From: Bradyrhizobium sp.
GTDB lineage: Bacteria > Pseudomonadota > Alphaproteobacteria > Rhizobiales > Xanthobacteraceae
Reading direction: 5' to 3'
Assembly: GCF_004799405.1 (NCBI RefSeq)
Contig: NZ_SSMW01000156.1
Coordinates: 1 to 37,609, forward strand
DNA: 37,609 nucleotides
Under the pieces are notes generated by a model. That model was not told the origin of the DNA. It ran no database searches and saw nothing but the letters and a program-made list of their open reading frames with translations. Of this stretch, positions 25,739 through 33,083 are shown piece by piece (within the stretch, counting starts at the first letter, position 1; every line of letters starts with the position of its first letter). The position numbers were made by a program, and so were the translations under genes.

Positions 25739-25753
25739 TTAACGGGCCATTAA
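25739..25753. promoter_or_regulatory. Perfect CtrA-type box
   Basis: TTAA-N7-TTAA followed by CC, 22 bases after the hisI stop and 157 bases before the SLT gene. The palindromic spacing matches the CtrA consensus exactly. Confidence 0.55.
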
Positions 25754-25816
25754 CCATAATCGCTCCAGTGTAATGACGGCACGAGCGTTGTTTTTCAACA
25801 AGGCGCGATTTTCGGA

Positions 25817-25842
25817 AAAAAAGCCCCGGGAGAGGCTTTTTT
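25817..25842 (+). terminator. Terminator-like hairpin in the SLT leader
   Basis: Stem aaaaaagcc (25817-25825) with ggctttttt (25834-25842) and an eight-base loop, ending in a T run. It may end hisI transcripts, but it also lies downstream of the CtrA-type box at 25739, so a transcript started there would have to pass it to reach the SLT gene. Confidence 0.65.
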
Positions 25843-25909
25843 GCAAGATCGAGCCTGGAATGCTCGAGCAGGCCAGGCGGTCGTTTCGCGGGGAGCGGGG
25901 CACCAACAC

Positions 25910-26965
25910 ATGTCGGTCGACCCTTCAAACGCCACGGCGACGGCAGGTGTCGACTACGTACGCGCGCAGATCGCCGGCGCGATAAAGCAGGCCGCCGATA
26001 GCATCGGCGCCAGTTTCGAATATCTGCTTTCGACCGCGAAAATGGAGTCCAATTTCAATCCGAGGGCAGGCGCCTCGACGTCGTCGGCACATGGACTCTT
26101 TCAATTCATCGAGCAGACCTGGCTTGGCACCGTGAAGGAAGCCGGCACCCAGCTCGGCTACGGTAAATACGCCGACGCCATCACCAAATCCTCCTCCGGT
26201 ACCTACTCGGTCAGCAATCCCGCCGCGCGAACCGCGATCATGAAGTTGCGCGACGATCCCGCCGCCAGCGCTGCGATGGCGGCCGTTCTGACTCAATCCA
26301 ACAGTTTCAAGCTCACCGGCAAGATCGGCCGGCGTCCGACCGACGCCGAGCTCTATATGGCGCATTTCATGGGCGTCGGTGGCGCGGCCAGGCTGATCTC
26401 AAATGCCGAGGATAACCCGCAGGCCTCCGGCGCGCGGTTGTTTCCGAACGCCGCGGCGGCCAATCGTTCGATTTTTTATGACAGCAGCGGACGTGCCCGC
26501 AGCGTTTCCGAAGTCTATTCGGTTCTGACATCGCGCTACGCCAGTGCCGCCAGTTCGCAGGCGACGCGCACCGCGATGGCGTCAGTGGGTGCGACACCGT
26601 CAATGGGTGTGATACCGACAAGTACGACGCTAGCCAGCGCGGCGCCGGCTGTTGCCCCGGTCGACAATGCTGCTTTCCTGTCGAGTTTTCCGGATGTCCA
26701 ATCGGTCGCACCGGTCCCCGTGGCGTCCGCGTCGACAACGACAAACACTTCGCCGCCGACCGACCCGGTATTCCGCTCCCTGTTCCAGGCCGGCAAACGG
26801 ACGCAGCCGGTCTCCCCGGCGGTTCACGAATTGTGGGGCAATTCGCCGTCGCTGACGTCCGTTGTTCCTCCCGTGGCGCCGGCGAATTCGGCGCAGACGC
26901 CAAATGCCAACGCGCCGCAATCGCTCGATCTCTTCAGCGACCGCAACGGCACGTTCAGCAGCTAA
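25910..26965 (+). CDS. Lytic transglycosylase (SLT domain) protein
   Basis: 351-residue murein-cleaving protein. The SLT-type domain fills about residues 12-195: catalytic Glu46 in AKMESNFNPRA, GLFQFIEQTW at 62-71, and AELYMAHFMGVGGAARL later. The C-terminal half is Ala/Thr/Ser/Pro-rich, without a known domain. No signal peptide is seen from ATG 25910, which is unusual for an enzyme acting on the cell wall; it may be exported by another route such as a flagellar export system (inference). An upstream 70-residue frame from ATG 25773 overlaps this start and could be a leader peptide. A perfect CtrA-type box and a terminator-like hairpin precede it. Confidence 0.85.
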   Translation: MSVDPSNATATAGVDYVRAQIAGAIKQAADSIGASFEYLLSTAKMESNFNPRAGASTSSAHGLFQFIEQTWLGTVKEAGTQLGYGKYADAITKSSSGTYSVSNPAARTAIMKLRDDPAASAAMAAVLTQSNSFKLTGKIGRRPTDAELYMAHFMGVGGAARLISNAEDNPQASGARLFPNAAAANRSIFYDSSGRARSVSEVYSVLTSRYASAASSQATRTAMASVGATPSMGVIPTSTTLASAAPAVAPVDNAAFLSSFPDVQSVAPVPVASASTTTNTSPPTDPVFRSLFQAGKRTQPVSPAVHELWGNSPSLTSVVPPVAPANSAQTPNANAPQSLDLFSDRNGTFSS

Positions 26966-26991
26966 ATGCCGCCGCGCCGTCCGGGGCACCC

Positions 26992-27006
26992 TTAACAAAA
27001 CGTCAA
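26992..27006. promoter_or_regulatory. CtrA-like box, one mismatch
   Basis: TTAA-N7-TCAA, one base off the CtrA consensus, 108 bases upstream of the DUF2336 gene. It is part of a larger dyad: CTTAACAAA at 26991-26999 is the exact inverse of TTTGTTAAG at 27033-27041. Confidence 0.4.
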
Positions 27007-27114
27007 TAAAACCGGCTATTTATGGTGAACGCTTTGTTAAGCGTCGTGGTTTATTTTGTCTGACAGTGGCATCGCGTCACGGTGTCGTTTCAAGTTGCGT
27101 AAGCCGGCAGGACC

Positions 27115-28290
27115 ATGATCGTTCGGCAGTTCATCAACTGGGTGAGAAGCGCTCCTGCAGGCGAGCGCGCAGAGGCAACGCGGGCGCTGGCGCGGGCTTG
27201 GCTGATTTCCGATTTATCGCACGAGGATCGCGTCGGCGCCGAAGGCGCGCTCTTGATGCTGCTCGATGATGCGTCCCCGCTTGTGCGCCAGGCCATGGCC
27301 GAGGTTTTCGCGCACAGTCCCGATGCACCCGCTGCCATTGTGCAGGCGTTGTCGCTCGACCAGCCGTCGGTAGCAATTCCCGTCCTTGAACATTCGCCGT
27401 TGTTGATCGATGCCGATCTCGTCGACATCGTCGCGACCGGCAATTGCGAGATGCAGTGCGCGATTTCGCGCCGGATCAACCTGCCGGCCTCGGTCTGCGC
27501 CGCGATTGCCGAAGTCGGCACCCCCGCGGCGGCGCTCGAACTGATCGAAAATGCATATGCGGAACTGGCGCCATTTTCCTGGGATCGCATCGTCGAACGG
27601 CACGGTCATCTCGCCGCGATCCGGGAATCGATGCTGGTGCTAGAAGACTTGCCCGCAGCGACGCGGGTCGCGCTGGTTGCCAAGCTGTCGGAAACACTGG
27701 CGCAGTTCGTGGTCGCCCGCAACTGGTTGAGCGCCGATCGGGCAGTGCGGATCGCAGGCGACGCGCGCGACCGTTCGACCGTGAACATCGCGGCGCGTTC
27801 GCGCGGCGACGACATGCGCGGCCTGGTACGGCATCTGCGCGCCACCGGCCAGCTCACCGCAGGATTGATCCTGCGCGCATTATTGTCGGGCAATATCGAA
27901 TTGTTCGATTCCTCGCTGGCGGAATTGTCCGGCCTGCCGCAGGCCCGCGTCTCCGCGCTGCTCCATGACCGCGGTGGTGTCAGCCTGCAGGCGCTGCTGA
28001 CGCGTGCCGGATTGCCGGAATCGACTTTCGCAGCGTTCCGTGCTGCGCTCGAAGCCAGTCATGAAATCGGGTTCGTCGATACCGCCGGCGGGGTAGCCTC
28101 ATTGCGGCGCAGGATGGTCGAACGGGTGCTGACGCAATGCGAAACCGACCGCCAGGCCGCCGAGCCGCTCCTGATCCTGCTGCGGCGTTTCGCGACGGAG
28201 TCGGCCCGGGAAGAAGCCCGCATGTTCTGCGACGAATTGGTGGCTGACGAAGCGGTTATGCCGATCTCGTACCAGTCGATCGCGGCCTGA
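27115..28290 (+). CDS. DUF2336 family protein
   Basis: 391-residue cytoplasmic protein, rich in Ala and Leu helices, that I assign to the alphaproteobacterial DUF2336 family (HEAT-like helical repeats). The N-terminal half shows repeat-like blocks (LSHEDRVGAEGALLMLLDDASPLVRQAMAEVF; AIVQALSLDQPSVAIPVLEHSPLL). No enzymatic motif is visible. ATG 27115 has AGG seven bases upstream. It converges on the Hpt / response regulator pair, with 49 bases between its stop and that of the Hpt gene. A near-CtrA box and a dyad precede it. The function of the family is unknown to me; a link to phospho-signalling is suggested only by position. Confidence 0.8.
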   Translation: MIVRQFINWVRSAPAGERAEATRALARAWLISDLSHEDRVGAEGALLMLLDDASPLVRQAMAEVFAHSPDAPAAIVQALSLDQPSVAIPVLEHSPLLIDADLVDIVATGNCEMQCAISRRINLPASVCAAIAEVGTPAAALELIENAYAELAPFSWDRIVERHGHLAAIRESMLVLEDLPAATRVALVAKLSETLAQFVVARNWLSADRAVRIAGDARDRSTVNIAARSRGDDMRGLVRHLRATGQLTAGLILRALLSGNIELFDSSLAELSGLPQARVSALLHDRGGVSLQALLTRAGLPESTFAAFRAALEASHEIGFVDTAGGVASLRRRMVERVLTQCETDRQAAEPLLILLRRFATESAREEARMFCDELVADEAVMPISYQSIAA

Positions 28291-28339
28291 TCCGACATCC
28301 TCTATTCTGAACTCCGACAGCCGCACCGCGGCGTGTGCC

Positions 28340-28921
28340 TCACTCCGCCGGCGCAATACCCGGCGCGAGGACCGCCTCGAGGTGGTCGGGTCGGTCGCGG
28401 TTGGCGAGAGCGAGGTACTCGTCGGCGACGCCGCGCAATTGCCGGCTGAGTTCGCTGGCCATGCTGGCGGTATCGGCTTTGGTGCGTCGGTGCACGATGG
28501 CCTGAATGGCGTTGATATGATGTGCGATCAGGTCGGACGGCACCTGGTCGAGGTCGGGTGCATGCTCGATGATCCGGCACAGGCTTTCGGCGGCAGCGCC
28601 AGCCGAAGGGAAGCCGAACGTAGCGGCGTCGCCCTTGATATCATGGGCGGCGCGAAACAGTTCCTCGCGCGTGAAGTTGGTAAAACCGTCCCGGAGAATG
28701 GCGGCATGGGCTTCCGCCAGCCGGTCGGTCTCGATTTCCATCCAGTTCTTGAACTCGCTGGAGAGGCCTTCCAGGGCTTTTTCCGCGCGCGCGACGGGAT
28801 CGTCGAGATCCTTTTCGGCCACCCGCCGCAACACCTTTCGCAAGGGATTGGGCTGGGTGATGACGTGATGGTCGGCGAAGGTCTCGATCTGGAGCGTCGC
28901 GGGCTTGTCTTTCGCCATCAT
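28340..28921 (-). CDS. Histidine phosphotransfer (Hpt) domain protein
   Basis: 193-residue cytoplasmic phosphorelay intermediate. The Hpt active site is clear: His93 in FRAAHDIKGDAATFGF within a four-helix bundle, about residues 60-160. The N-terminal 55 residues are a charged extension and the C-terminus a short tail. ATG 28921 (with ATG 28918 directly after) has AAGGAA upstream. It lies 31 bases downstream of the response regulator on the same strand, so the two are probably one unit and partners. No histidine kinase gene is in the window. Confidence 0.9.
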   Translation of the reverse strand: MMAKDKPATLQIETFADHHVITQPNPLRKVLRRVAEKDLDDPVARAEKALEGLSSEFKNWMEIETDRLAEAHAAILRDGFTNFTREELFRAAHDIKGDAATFGFPSAGAAAESLCRIIEHAPDLDQVPSDLIAHHINAIQAIVHRRTKADTASMASELSRQLRGVADEYLALANRDRPDHLEAVLAPGIAPAE

Positions 28922-28952
28922 GATTTCCTTGACGTTCTGTTGGCGCCGCGCG

Positions 28953-29498
28953 CTAAACGGCGGTGCGGGCCTTGTCGAGCAGCGAGGGCTGTTGAAGGAC
29001 TTCCACCTCGCCGCCGATGCGGCGCTCGGGGCCGATGTAGGTGTTGTTGGTATTGCGCCGGCGGTCCGGGCCGAAATAGGTCTTGGTCTTGATGAACGGG
29101 CGCGGATTGGCGACCACGTTCAGGATGCGCTGATAAAGCGCCTTGGCCGAGATCGGCTTGGCGAGGAATTCGGTCACGCCGGCGTCGCGCGCCACCGTGA
29201 CGCGCCGCTTCTCGGAGTGGCCGGTCAGCATGATGATGGGGGCGTAGGGATTGCCCTTCGATTCCGGCTGCCGGATCATCTGGGCGAGTTCGAGCCCGTC
29301 GAAAATCGGCATCGACCAGTCGGTGATGACGATATCGGGAACGTAATGGCTGTACATCTCGAGCGCGGTCGCGCCGTCCTCGGATTCATAGACCTCGCGC
29401 GCGCCGAACGAATGCAGCAGCGTTCGCAAAATGCGGCGCATATGCGGATTGTCGTCGCATACGAGAAATCGCAGCTTGTTGAAATCGATGCGAAACAT
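28953..29498 (-). CDS. Single-domain response regulator with basic tail
   Basis: 181-residue CheY-like receiver. Phosphorylation residues are all present: Asp15 and Asp16 in VCDDN, Asp60 in VITDWSMP, Thr94 in MLTGH and Lys116 in LAKPIS. After the receiver (to about 130) is a 50-residue tail with two GP[DE]RR motifs (FGPDRRRN and IGPERRIG), and no DNA-binding or enzymatic output domain. ATG 29498 is chosen; GTG 29519 is in frame. Upstream is a run of TTAA half-sites (29542, 29564) resembling but not matching a full CtrA box. It is followed by the Hpt gene. Confidence 0.9.
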   Translation of the reverse strand: MFRIDFNKLRFLVCDDNPHMRRILRTLLHSFGAREVYESEDGATALEMYSHYVPDIVITDWSMPIFDGLELAQMIRQPESKGNPYAPIIMLTGHSEKRRVTVARDAGVTEFLAKPISAKALYQRILNVVANPRPFIKTKTYFGPDRRRNTNNTYIGPERRIGGEVEVLQQPSLLDKARTAV

Positions 29499-29649
29499 GG
29501 CCTGGCCCTGGGGGCGCACCGGCTGACACGGTATACCCGGTGTTAACCATATCGCAGCGCCGGTTAACGAATGGTTGCGATCTGTCTTCGCGTCGCTCCG
29601 TGCAGGCGGGGCGAGGCCGGTGCGTGGCGCCGGGCGAGGAGAGGCCGGA

Positions 29650-30429
29650 TCAGTACCCGAACTGTTCGCTCAGGATGCGCTCTTCAAGGCTGTGGCCGGG
29701 GTCGAACAGCATATGCATCGAGATGGTCTTGTCGGAAAGCACCTCGACGCGGCGGACATCGCGCACTTCGTCATGATCGGCCACGGCCGCGACCGGGCGC
29801 TTGTCGCCCTCAAGCACTTCGATGACGACAAAGGCGGTGTTGGGGAGCAGGGCGCCACGCCAGCGCCGCGGCCGGAACGCGCTGATCGGCGTCAGCGCCA
29901 GCAGCGCCGCGTTGATAGGCAGGATCGGTCCCTGCGCCGAAAGATTATAGGCGGTGGAGCCCGCCGGGGTCGCCACCAGGATGCCATCGGCGATCAGCTC
30001 GGCCATGCGTTCGCGTTCGTCGATCAGGATGCGCAGCCGCGCTGCCTGGTAGGTCTGGCGAAACAGCGCGACCTCATTGATGGCGTGATGAAGATGCGTC
30101 GCGCCGTGCACGTCGGTAGCGCGCATCAGCAGCGGATGAATCGCGGACTCACGCGCGGCGGCAAGCCTGGAATGCAGGTCCAGCGCGCTGAACTCGTTCA
30201 TCAGAAAGCCGACAGTGCCACGATGCATACCGTAGATCGGCTTGCCCGAGCGCATTTGCCGGTGCAGCGTCTGCAGCATTAGTCCGTCGCCGCCGAGCGC
30301 CACCACGACGTCAGCGTCGGCGGGGTCGTGGTTGCCATAGAGCCCGACCAACTGCGTCAGCGCCTGCTGGGCCTCCGCGCCGGCGCTCGCGACGAAGGCG
30401 ATCCGGTCGTATCGCTTGGGCGTGGTCAT
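29650..30429 (-). CDS. nadK: NAD kinase
   Basis: Makes NADP from NAD and ATP in the cytoplasm; 259 residues, normal for the short alphaproteobacterial form. Family marks are the GGDG motif (46-49, catalytic Asp48), the INEVAL segment, and DGILVATPAGSTAYNLSAQGPI. ATG 30429 gives the family-like start MTTPKRYDRIAF; the open frame continues to 30516 but reads as low-quality leader. The response regulator gene lies 151 bases downstream on the same strand, with TTAA-rich sequence between, and the porin gene is upstream on the same strand. Confidence 0.94.
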   Translation of the reverse strand: MTTPKRYDRIAFVASAGAEAQQALTQLVGLYGNHDPADADVVVALGGDGLMLQTLHRQMRSGKPIYGMHRGTVGFLMNEFSALDLHSRLAAARESAIHPLLMRATDVHGATHLHHAINEVALFRQTYQAARLRILIDERERMAELIADGILVATPAGSTAYNLSAQGPILPINAALLALTPISAFRPRRWRGALLPNTAFVVIEVLEGDKRPVAAVADHDEVRDVRRVEVLSDKTISMHMLFDPGHSLEERILSEQFGY

Positions 30430-30545
30430 GGGATCGCGAGGCTCATATTGGGCGCTAGAACGGGCTCGGTGCGCGGAAGGTCGTCTAGCGGCCTTGGCAG
30501 CGCTTGTCGAGATCACTGAATCCTACTTTCAGGCGGCAAATGCAA

Positions 30546-30576
30546 TCGGGCGGCCGCTTGATGCGACCGCCCGTTA
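30546..30576 (-). terminator. Possible terminator after the porin gene
   Basis: GC-rich hairpin (cgggcgg / ccgcccg core, about 11 pairs with one G-T pair on the minus strand) 40 bases beyond the porin stop. The following T run is poor, so confidence is limited. Confidence 0.4.
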
Positions 30577-30614
30577 CAATTCTCAGCCTTAAATCCCGAT
30601 CGGCTTGACCGCGA

Positions 30615-32609
30615 TCAGTACTTGGCGACGACGGCTGCCGGTCCGCTGAAGCGATAGTTGACGCCGATCTTGACCTGACTGAACGAGCCGCTGTCCCTCA
30701 CCAGGCTCACGCCATCATTGGCAAGGGCGGTGCGTGCGCCGAATGCTATGTAGTCGTATTCGGCCTTCGCCGACCAGTTATGCCCCAGATCGAACTCGGT
30801 ACCGTAGCCGATCAGCCAGCCGCTGCGGTTGCCGCTGGTGCTGAAACCGTTGGTCAACGCGTTCGCCTGGTTTAAGCACGCACTGTTTCCGGGTCCTAAA
30901 GTTCCGTTGACGGGTCCGAAGATGCAGCTGACGTTCGCAGTATCATCAGCCCAGGCGGCGCCCCCCTTCACGTAAAACAGCGTCCTGCCCCATGCATAGC
31001 CGACACGAGCTGCGGCCGTCGCCATCCAGTTCACCTTGTTCTCACAGTTCAGGAACGCCGGGCTGAAAAAGAGCTGATCGCCACTTGGTACAAGTTTGCC
31101 AGTGGCTGTTCCGCACGTCCCGGCGCCGTGGAGGTTTGCGGCGCCAAGGTCGCCCTCCACACCGAACACCCACTTGTTGACCTGATAATTGTATCCGATC
31201 TCGCCGCCGCCCAGCGCGCCTGCCACATGCGGATTGGCGACAGCAAAGTCCGTCGGATCGCCGCCTGTTCGAATGTCGGGCTTTCCGAATCCTATGCCGA
31301 AGAAACCGCCGACGTAGAAACCGGTCCAGTTGGTCGGAGCAATCACGGGGCCGATCGCCTTGACCGGTGCCTTGGTCGGCATGACGGCGGCGATCATCTC
31401 GGGCGTGAACTGATAACGAATGCCCGCGTTGCCGGTCCAGCCATTGATATTGTCGCCGTTACGGTAGTCGACCCGCACAAAGCCGAGCCAGCCCGTGTTT
31501 GCGACTTGCGCGGCAACGCCCAGTGAGTACTGACCGTAGGTCCCCACCCGCGTCGTGCTGGTCGTGCCGGTCAGTGAAACCGGGACCCCGTCGAAGAATG
31601 CGCCGTTCGGGATCGACGAAGCTGAGGACGTTACGTTGCCCGCGAATTCATGGAACACGCTGACCGATGCGAACGGTTGCCAGATCATATTTCCGGACGT
31701 GATCGTCGTGCCGGCACGCAGGCTGAGGCGGCCGATCTCGCTCTGGATCGGATTTGTCAAATAGGTTGCAACAATGCCGTTTGCAGCGGCGCCGCCACTG
31801 ACATTGAACGGATCGACATTGGTTCTGGACCAGATGAAGCCGGCCGAAGGCTCGATGAACCAGTTATTGGCCAGGGCAAAATTGTATCCACTCGACACTG
31901 CGACCGAGATGCCATGCGCGCCGACCTGTTGGTTAAATAGGCCCACCGTCGCATCGTTGATGTTCGCGGTGTAGATTTCCTCACGCACCATGATGTCAGC
32001 AAAAAAACGGCCATGGGTCGCCACCAGGTAAGTGCCGAGGAAAGGAACCTCGAAATTAGAATGTCCGCCGGTATTATCGCTGGCGCTGGACGACAAATAG
32101 CCTGCGGTAGTACCGATATGAACGTTCCAGCCGCCCCAGTTGAGCCGGGAAATGTCCTGACCGACCTGCACGCCGCCAAATGTCTCGCGCACGCTGCCGG
32201 GACAAGTTGCCTGGACCTGTGTATTGAAAAGAAGATTGAGTGGGACGGGGAAGGCGACAGCGCCTGTCGAGTTCGAGGTGAACTTGTTGGTGACTTCGCC
32301 GTCAACGCCGCGAACCCAGACGCCGCCGCCTTCCTGGTCGGGCTTTGGGTCCCCCGGCGCCGAGACGAACGCGCTACCTTGTTGGCTCAAAAAAGCAGTG
32401 CTCATGTTTCCCAAGGCGCCAGCGAATGAGCCGGAGGCTGCTCCGCCAGCGGCCGCAGCAAAAAGCAGCGGTCCTCCGAAAATAGGCGCGCCGGGGCCCG
32501 ACGGCGTGCCCGTGCATTGTGCAAACGCCCCGGAACTTGCCGAAACCGCCATGGCGAAAGCAAAACCCGCCAAAATACGGCCTTTGCGTGCATTTAATCC
32601 GACCGTCAT
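30615..32609 (-). CDS. Outer membrane protein with two beta-barrel domains
   Basis: 664-residue outer membrane protein with a signal peptide (about 1-30, ending SGAFAQ). It carries two different barrels in tandem. The first (about 85-405) resembles autotransporter-type barrels, with alternating strands and an internal end WTGNAGIRYQF, the aromatic-terminated pattern usually found at a protein's end. The second (about 432-664) starts NWTGFYVGGFFGIGFG and ends KIGVNYRFSGPAAVVAKY, the Omp25/RopB-like eight-strand barrel common in Rhizobiales. A linker KAPVKAIGPVIAPT joins them. Four Cys in the second barrel may pair. ATG 32609 is preceded by GGGGGC; an upstream TTG 32627 is possible. Confidence 0.85.
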   Translation of the reverse strand: MTVGLNARKGRILAGFAFAMAVSASSGAFAQCTGTPSGPGAPIFGGPLLFAAAAGGAASGSFAGALGNMSTAFLSQQGSAFVSAPGDPKPDQEGGGVWVRGVDGEVTNKFTSNSTGAVAFPVPLNLLFNTQVQATCPGSVRETFGGVQVGQDISRLNWGGWNVHIGTTAGYLSSSASDNTGGHSNFEVPFLGTYLVATHGRFFADIMVREEIYTANINDATVGLFNQQVGAHGISVAVSSGYNFALANNWFIEPSAGFIWSRTNVDPFNVSGGAAANGIVATYLTNPIQSEIGRLSLRAGTTITSGNMIWQPFASVSVFHEFAGNVTSSASSIPNGAFFDGVPVSLTGTTSTTRVGTYGQYSLGVAAQVANTGWLGFVRVDYRNGDNINGWTGNAGIRYQFTPEMIAAVMPTKAPVKAIGPVIAPTNWTGFYVGGFFGIGFGKPDIRTGGDPTDFAVANPHVAGALGGGEIGYNYQVNKWVFGVEGDLGAANLHGAGTCGTATGKLVPSGDQLFFSPAFLNCENKVNWMATAAARVGYAWGRTLFYVKGGAAWADDTANVSCIFGPVNGTLGPGNSACLNQANALTNGFSTSGNRSGWLIGYGTEFDLGHNWSAKAEYDYIAFGARTALANDGVSLVRDSGSFSQVKIGVNYRFSGPAAVVAKY

Positions 32610-32813
32610 AACAGCCCCCAATTCCAAAAAGGTCGCAAGCCCATCTCTGCTATGTCTAAGGCAGAGTCGACCGTCCCGGAAGTTGCTAATAGGGGGTCAA
32701 GCGCTTGTCCGACCCAGAATTCCGGGGCATGTGTCATTCAGGCAACAAGGTTCGTCGCGGATTGCCTTTCATCGTAGCGGGCAGGCCTCGGACGGGGCTT
32801 ACTTTCGGGTCGG

Positions 32814-32829
32814 TGTGACATGCGTCACG
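32814..32829. promoter_or_regulatory. CRP/FNR-family-like operator
   Basis: TGTGA-N6-TCACG, one base off the CRP-type consensus TGTGA-N6-TCACA, and part of the perfect palindrome gtgac-atgc-gtcac. It sits about 205 bases from the porin start and 255 from the caspase-like start. Confidence 0.4.
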
Positions 32830-32903
32830 TCGCGGCAGAACGTTTTAGGCCAGTGTTGGGGGATCGAGACTGGCCGCTGAGTCGGATGGTGAAGGGCTCA
32901 TGG

Positions 32904-32935
32904 CGAGGTTGCCGGAAAGATGCCCGGCAACCTCG
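32904..32935. other. Perfect 12-base-pair hairpin
   Basis: cgaggttgccgg at 32904-32915 pairs with ccggcaacctcg at 32924-32935 around an eight-base loop. No T run follows on either strand, so a simple terminator is unlikely; a transcribed structure or protein-binding dyad is possible. Confidence 0.6.
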
Positions 32936-33083
32936 GGCAGTGGTCAGGATCGGGAGATTGCCTGGATGTGGCGAAAAAGCGCAATTCAGGATAACGTCGT
33001 CATCGGCGACGAAACTGGTGTATGGTTCGGTTAACTCGTGAAAGGATTTGTGCGACCGATCGTCGGCCCGCACGGAAACGAAA

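Larger units (their letters stand above)
32610..33083. promoter_or_regulatory. Divergent 474-base intergenic region
   Basis: Lies between the porin (minus) and caspase-like (plus) starts. It contains a CRP/FNR-like palindrome (32814-32829) and a perfect 12-pair hairpin (32904-32935), listed separately. A TTAA half-site at 33029-33032 has no partner at the right distance. No gene is supported: short frames here have no motif or ribosome-binding site. Confidence 0.5.

Noticed and set aside
25773..25985. 70-residue frame before the SLT gene
   Set aside because: It has no good ribosome-binding site and overlaps the SLT start in another frame; kept only as a possible leader peptide.
29564..29578. 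TTAA-N7-TTGC upstream of the response regulator
   Set aside because: Two mismatches from the CtrA consensus; half-sites are common in AT-rich gaps.
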